The notes under the pieces were generated by a model. That model saw only the letters and a list, made by a program, of their open reading frames with translations. It had not been told where the DNA came from and did no database searches. This document shows, piece by piece, positions 6,327-8,452 of a stretch of 8,452 nucleotides of DNA; the stretch's first letter is position 1, and each line of letters opens with the position of its first letter. Made by a program: the position numbers and the translations under genes. Source of the DNA: an uncultured Actinomycetospora sp. (GTDB lineage Bacteria > Actinomycetota > Actinomycetes > Mycobacteriales > Pseudonocardiaceae); the NCBI GenBank assembly GCA_902805495.1, contig CADCTH010000559.1, positions 1 to 8,452 of the forward strand, given 5' to 3'.

Positions 6327-6417
6327 TCTCTCCGGTGGCGCTGCGGGCGTCCAGGGTTGAGTCTGGGGGTCGAGGGCATCCGTGGTCGGAACGGCGGGTG
6401 CCGAGGAGGCGACGAGC
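6327..6417 (+). other. Leader region between the HhH-GPD gene and DUF3099
   Basis: Ninety-one bases without a gene once the downstream start is placed at 6418. A TTGAGT hexamer at 6357-6362 resembles a -35 element, but no -10-like hexamer lies 16-18 bases on. No terminator hairpin with a T-run is visible after the HhH-GPD stop. Separate transcription of DUF3099 is therefore possible but not shown. Confidence 0.4.
6404..6409 (+). promoter_or_regulatory. Consensus Shine-Dalgarno deciding the DUF3099 start
   Basis: AGGAGG, a perfect anti-16S match, lies 8 bases before the GTG at 6418. An in-frame GTG at 6382 would put this site inside the gene, so 6418 is strongly preferred and the longer 165-residue reading is rejected. 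Confidence 0.85.
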
Positions 6418-6879
6418 GTGAACCGACGTCACGACGACGACGGGCCCATCCTGATCACCGAGGCCCAGGTCTCGTACGACGAGGAGTTCGCGGCCCGGAA
6501 GAAGCGCTACTCGCTGATCATGGCGTGCCGCATCCCGTGCCTCCTGCTCGCCGGCGTGTTCGGCATCGGGTTCCAGTGGCCGCTGGTCGCGGTGGCGTTC
6601 ATCGTGCTCTCGGTGCCGCTGCCGTGGGTCGCGGTGCTCATCGCCAACGACCGCCCGGCGAAGAAGGCCGAGAAGAAGAACCGCTACCGCGGGGGCAGCA
6701 CCGAGCTCGGCGCCGTGCCCGAGGCCCGGATCATCGAGGCCGCCGAGGTGCTCGAGGGCCGCAGCCCCTACGTCCGGGGCTCCACCGAGCGGCCGCGCCA
6801 GGCGCAGCAGGACTCGCCCGACCACGAGCCGCCGCGGACCGTCGACGCCGACCCGCCCCGCACCGGCACCGACGGCTGA
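6418..6879 (+). CDS. DUF3099 two-helix membrane protein
   Basis: A 153-residue actinobacterial membrane protein of the DUF3099 family, of unknown function. The family block ITEAQVSYDEEFAARKKRYS (13-32) precedes two transmembrane helices near residues 31-50 (YSLIMACRIPCLLLAGVFGI) and 55-77 (PLVAVAFIVLSVPLPWVAVL onward), separated by a very short turn, so both termini are likely cytoplasmic. After the helices come a basic stretch (KKAEKKNRYR, 82-91) and a Pro/Asp/Glu-rich, probably disordered tail to residue 153. The GTG start is set by the AGGAGG at 6404-6409. It lies 91 bases after the HhH-GPD stop, same strand, so it may be co-transcribed or have its own promoter. It converges on the DUF1996 gene with only 12 bases between stops. 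I cannot assign a role; the neighbours do not suggest one. Confidence 0.88.
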   Translation: MNRRHDDDGPILITEAQVSYDEEFAARKKRYSLIMACRIPCLLLAGVFGIGFQWPLVAVAFIVLSVPLPWVAVLIANDRPAKKAEKKNRYRGGSTELGAVPEARIIEAAEVLEGRSPYVRGSTERPRQAQQDSPDHEPPRTVDADPPRTGTDG

Positions 6880-6896
6880 CGACCCGCCCGGTCAGC
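6875..6896. terminator. Weak inverted repeat across the convergent stop codons
   Basis: GCTGAC (6875-6880) and GTCAGC (6891-6896) form a perfect 6-base stem with a 10-base loop between two convergent genes; it includes both TGA stops. A short bidirectional terminator is possible, but there is no T-run, and part of the symmetry follows simply from two opposed TGA codons. Confidence 0.25.
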
Positions 6897-8430
6897 AGCA
6901 GCAGACCAGGCCGGGTGCGCCGCTCGCCGGCGCGTGCTCGCGTCGCGCGGGCGGCGGTGCCCAGCCCGGGGCCGTGAGCAGCGCGGGCGGCGTGCCGGCG
7001 CAGGACGCCGGGGCTGTGGAAGTGTCGTCGTTCGCCGCCGCCTGCCCGGCGTCGTGCTTCGCGCCGTGTTTGGCGCCGTGCTTGCCGTGCGTGGCGAGGA
7101 CGTGGGCGAAGCTCTGGGACCGCGGGACCCGGTCGGCGTCGTCGGTCGACCCCGCCGCGGCCGCGTCGTCGCCGGCGCCCTGAACGCAGCGGCGCGCGGC
7201 GTTGATGCACTCCGCGCCCTCCTGCGCCCGCCGCTCCGACGACAGGTACTCCAGCAGCGTGTGGTCGGTGATCGGGTCGTGCTGCTGCTCGGGGAAGCTG
7301 TCGATGGCGAACAGCCGGCCCGGAGGCGGGTCCTCGTAGCCCACGGTGATCCGCAGCGCGGGCACCGGGATGAGGTCGTCCGCGCACTCGCCGTCCTCGT
7401 CGGGGTAGACGATGTGGGTGGTGTGGTCCTCGGAGTCGAGGTCCTCCCCGTTCCAGCAGCTCGGGAAGTCGAACACCCGCATCAGCGACGAGCCCTCGGG
7501 ACAGATCGGGTAGAGGTCGGTGAGGCGGCCCGAGCCGGAGCAGCTGTACTTCGCGTTGGCACCCTCGCCGTCGTTGGTGCCGGCCTTCGCCGACCCCGTG
7601 ACGAGCACCATGTTCAGCGGCATCGCCTGCGTCCGCCGGCTGCCGTGCCCGTGGAACGTGATGTCGATCGTGTCCGGCTCGACGAAGGAGCCGACGTTGC
7701 CGTCGAGGCTGCCCCCGTCCACGCCCACGTCGGGGCCGACGCCGCGCAGGTCGCGCAGGACCGGCCAGAAGACGGGGGAGCGGTCGCCGTTCGTGCAGGT
7801 GGTGGACGACTCCTCGAGCGTCTCCTCCTCCGAGGCGAAGTTCGTGCTCTCGTTGCCGGCGTAGTCGTGGGTGTGCTGGGCGCCGTTGCGCACGCCGGGC
7901 GCGATGATCGGGTTGTCGGAGTTCTTGTGGTCGCTCAGAGCGCACCGGACGCTGTAGCTGCCCCCGGAGAAGTCGCCGCCCTCGCCGCGGCTGCCGATGC
8001 GGTCGACGTCCGTGATGTCGACGTACTCGTCGGCGCCCGCGCGGCCGATCTCGTCGCGGCCGGGGAACTCGTCCTCGCCGCCGTCCTGCTGGTCCTGCTG
8101 GTCGTCCTGACCGTCGCCGTCCTCCTGGCCGTCCCCGGAGTCGTCGGACCCGGAGTCGCCGGAGTCGGACCCGGAGTCGTCGGTGTCGTCCTCGGCGATC
8201 GCCACCAGTCCGCCGTGGGAGATCAGCGGTGTGCCGCCGCCCACGGCCAGCCCGACGAGCAGGACCGCCGCGGCGACCACCGCGACGACGAGGCGCGGGA
8301 AGCGGCGGGGGCCGCGGTCACGACGCCGGTCCAGCGCCGCCCACGGGCTCTCCGGAGCCGCCGGCACCGGCGCGCGCGTCGCGGCACGACGCCGTGACCA
8401 GGGGGAACGCCCCCGATCCCACCCGTCCAT
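6892..8430 (-). CDS. Membrane-anchored extracellular DUF1996 protein with acidic linker and His-rich tail
   Basis: A 512-residue DUF1996 protein. The family occurs in actinobacteria and fungi and has no known activity. Order: Arg-rich cytoplasmic N-terminus (1-45); one hydrophobic anchor or uncleaved signal (about 46-66, RLVVAVVAAAVLLVGLAV); very acidic Asp/Ser/Gly/Gln linker (80-122); DUF1996 domain (about 158-395); Ala-rich tail. Domain hallmarks: YSVRC (159-163), NPIIAPGVRNGAQHTHDYAGN (173-193) with His186 and His188, FPSCWNGEDLDSEDHTTHIVYP (322-343) with His336 and His339, and six core cysteines (163, 212, 297, 310, 325, 349), probably disulfide-bonded outside the cell. The tail has Cys408 and Cys415, a HGKHGAKHGAKHD repeat (448-460) and ends in three cysteines (510-512). 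I chose the ATG at 8430, with GGAGG at 8434-8438 but a short 3-base spacer; an in-frame GTG at 8451 or a start beyond the window remains possible. Surface metal or polymer binding is a guess. Confidence 0.9.
   Translation of the reverse strand: MDGWDRGRSPWSRRRAATRAPVPAAPESPWAALDRRRDRGPRRFPRLVVAVVAAAVLLVGLAVGGGTPLISHGGLVAIAEDDTDDSGSDSGDSGSDDSGDGQEDGDGQDDQQDQQDGGEDEFPGRDEIGRAGADEYVDITDVDRIGSRGEGGDFSGGSYSVRCALSDHKNSDNPIIAPGVRNGAQHTHDYAGNESTNFASEEETLEESSTTCTNGDRSPVFWPVLRDLRGVGPDVGVDGGSLDGNVGSFVEPDTIDITFHGHGSRRTQAMPLNMVLVTGSAKAGTNDGEGANAKYSCSGSGRLTDLYPICPEGSSLMRVFDFPSCWNGEDLDSEDHTTHIVYPDEDGECADDLIPVPALRITVGYEDPPPGRLFAIDSFPEQQHDPITDHTLLEYLSSERRAQEGAECINAARRCVQGAGDDAAAAGSTDDADRVPRSQSFAHVLATHGKHGAKHGAKHDAGQAAANDDTSTAPASCAGTPPALLTAPGWAPPPARREHAPASGAPGLVCCC
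7051..7089 (-). repeat. His-rich short tandem repeat in the DUF1996 tail
   Basis: Codes for HGKHGAKHGAKHD: four His at a 3-4 residue spacing, built on a 12-base GHxK-like unit (H-G-A-K twice exactly at the protein level). Synonymous codons differ between copies, so selection on the protein rather than fresh slippage may maintain it. Confidence 0.75.
8065..8193 (-). repeat. Low-complexity acidic repeat region in the DUF1996 linker
   Basis: Codes for residues 80-122, nearly all Asp, Ser, Gly, Gln and Glu. On the plus strand the 13-mer ggacccggagtcg occurs exactly at 8146-8158 and 8167-8179 (21-base period, seven codons), and gtcctgctg occurs back to back at 8083-8091 and 8092-8100 (three codons). 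Both periods keep the frame, so the linker can change length by slippage without breaking the gene. Confidence 0.85.
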
Positions 8431-8452
8431 CGCCCTCCGTCCCGAGACCACA

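Noticed and set aside
6357..6362. TTGAGT as a -35 box or HspR (HAIR) half-site before DUF3099
   Set aside because: No -10 hexamer at normal spacing and no inverted ACTCAA partner seven bases away.
6388..6392. GGAAC as an ECF-type -35 element
   Set aside because: It is only 25 bases from the start codon, so its -10 and start point would fall on the ribosome site or inside the gene.
6382..6417. Upstream GTG start for the DUF3099 protein
   Set aside because: It would swallow a perfect AGGAGG site that is correctly spaced for the GTG at 6418, and it adds only 12 uncharacteristic residues.
6934..8397. A 487-codon plus-strand open frame antisense to the DUF1996 gene
   Set aside because: It is a GC-bias shadow: Val/Arg/Ala-rich, no family motif, whereas the minus strand carries clear DUF1996 blocks and a membrane anchor.

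Overview
This window is extremely GC-rich (by eye well above 70 % G+C), uses GTG starts freely, and packs genes with 4-base stop/start overlaps. It also carries families typical of Actinobacteria: a DUF3099 membrane protein, a small HhH-GPD protein of the TIGR03252 type, a BcpB-like peroxiredoxin, and a UfaA1-type lipid cluster. I read it as chromosomal DNA of an actinobacterium, perhaps Pseudonocardiales or a relative; the genus is a guess. I see no mobile element, tRNA, rRNA or CRISPR array.

Layout. (1) 3-1837, plus strand: the 3' part of a Cfa/UfaA-type SAM-dependent lipid methyltransferase, overlapping by 4 bases a DUF1295 membrane protein. (2) 1861-2322, minus strand: a BcpB/PrxQ-type thioredoxin-dependent peroxiredoxin, convergent with DUF1295. 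(3) 2323-2450: a 128-base divergent intergenic region. (4) 2451-6326, plus strand: a tight run of alpha/beta hydrolase, FAD-dependent amine-oxidase-like protein (COG2907 type), DUF1365 protein, GNAT acetyltransferase and HhH-GPD protein, very likely one transcript from the hydrolase onward. (5) 6418-6879, plus strand: a DUF3099 two-helix membrane protein with its own strong Shine-Dalgarno. (6) 6892-8430, minus strand, convergent: a membrane-anchored extracellular DUF1996 protein with an acidic tandem-repeat linker, a His-rich repeat and a C-terminal triple cysteine.

How the genes fit together. FAD oxidoreductase, DUF1365, Cfa-type methyltransferase and DUF1295 are the four parts of a known neighbourhood. 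From memory, Mycobacterium tuberculosis has Rv0449c-Rv0448c-ufaA1-Rv0446c beside sigK/rskA, and related sets occur in proteobacterial loci linked to singlet-oxygen response and furan fatty acids. The expected role is in-membrane modification of unsaturated phospholipid acyl chains: methyl transfer, then redox steps. Here the set is split and permuted. The methyltransferase-DUF1295 half lies first, the FAD-DUF1365 half lies downstream, and a peroxiredoxin (opposite strand) and a hydrolase sit between them. The methyltransferase also has Ser where E. coli Cfa and mycolic acid cyclopropane synthases have their active-site Cys.

The most interesting points are the split lipid locus, the Ser-type methyltransferase, the HhH-GPD protein lacking canonical catalytic and Fe-S residues, and the unusual architecture of the DUF1996 protein. 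Nothing here is clearly an undescribed defence or mobile system.
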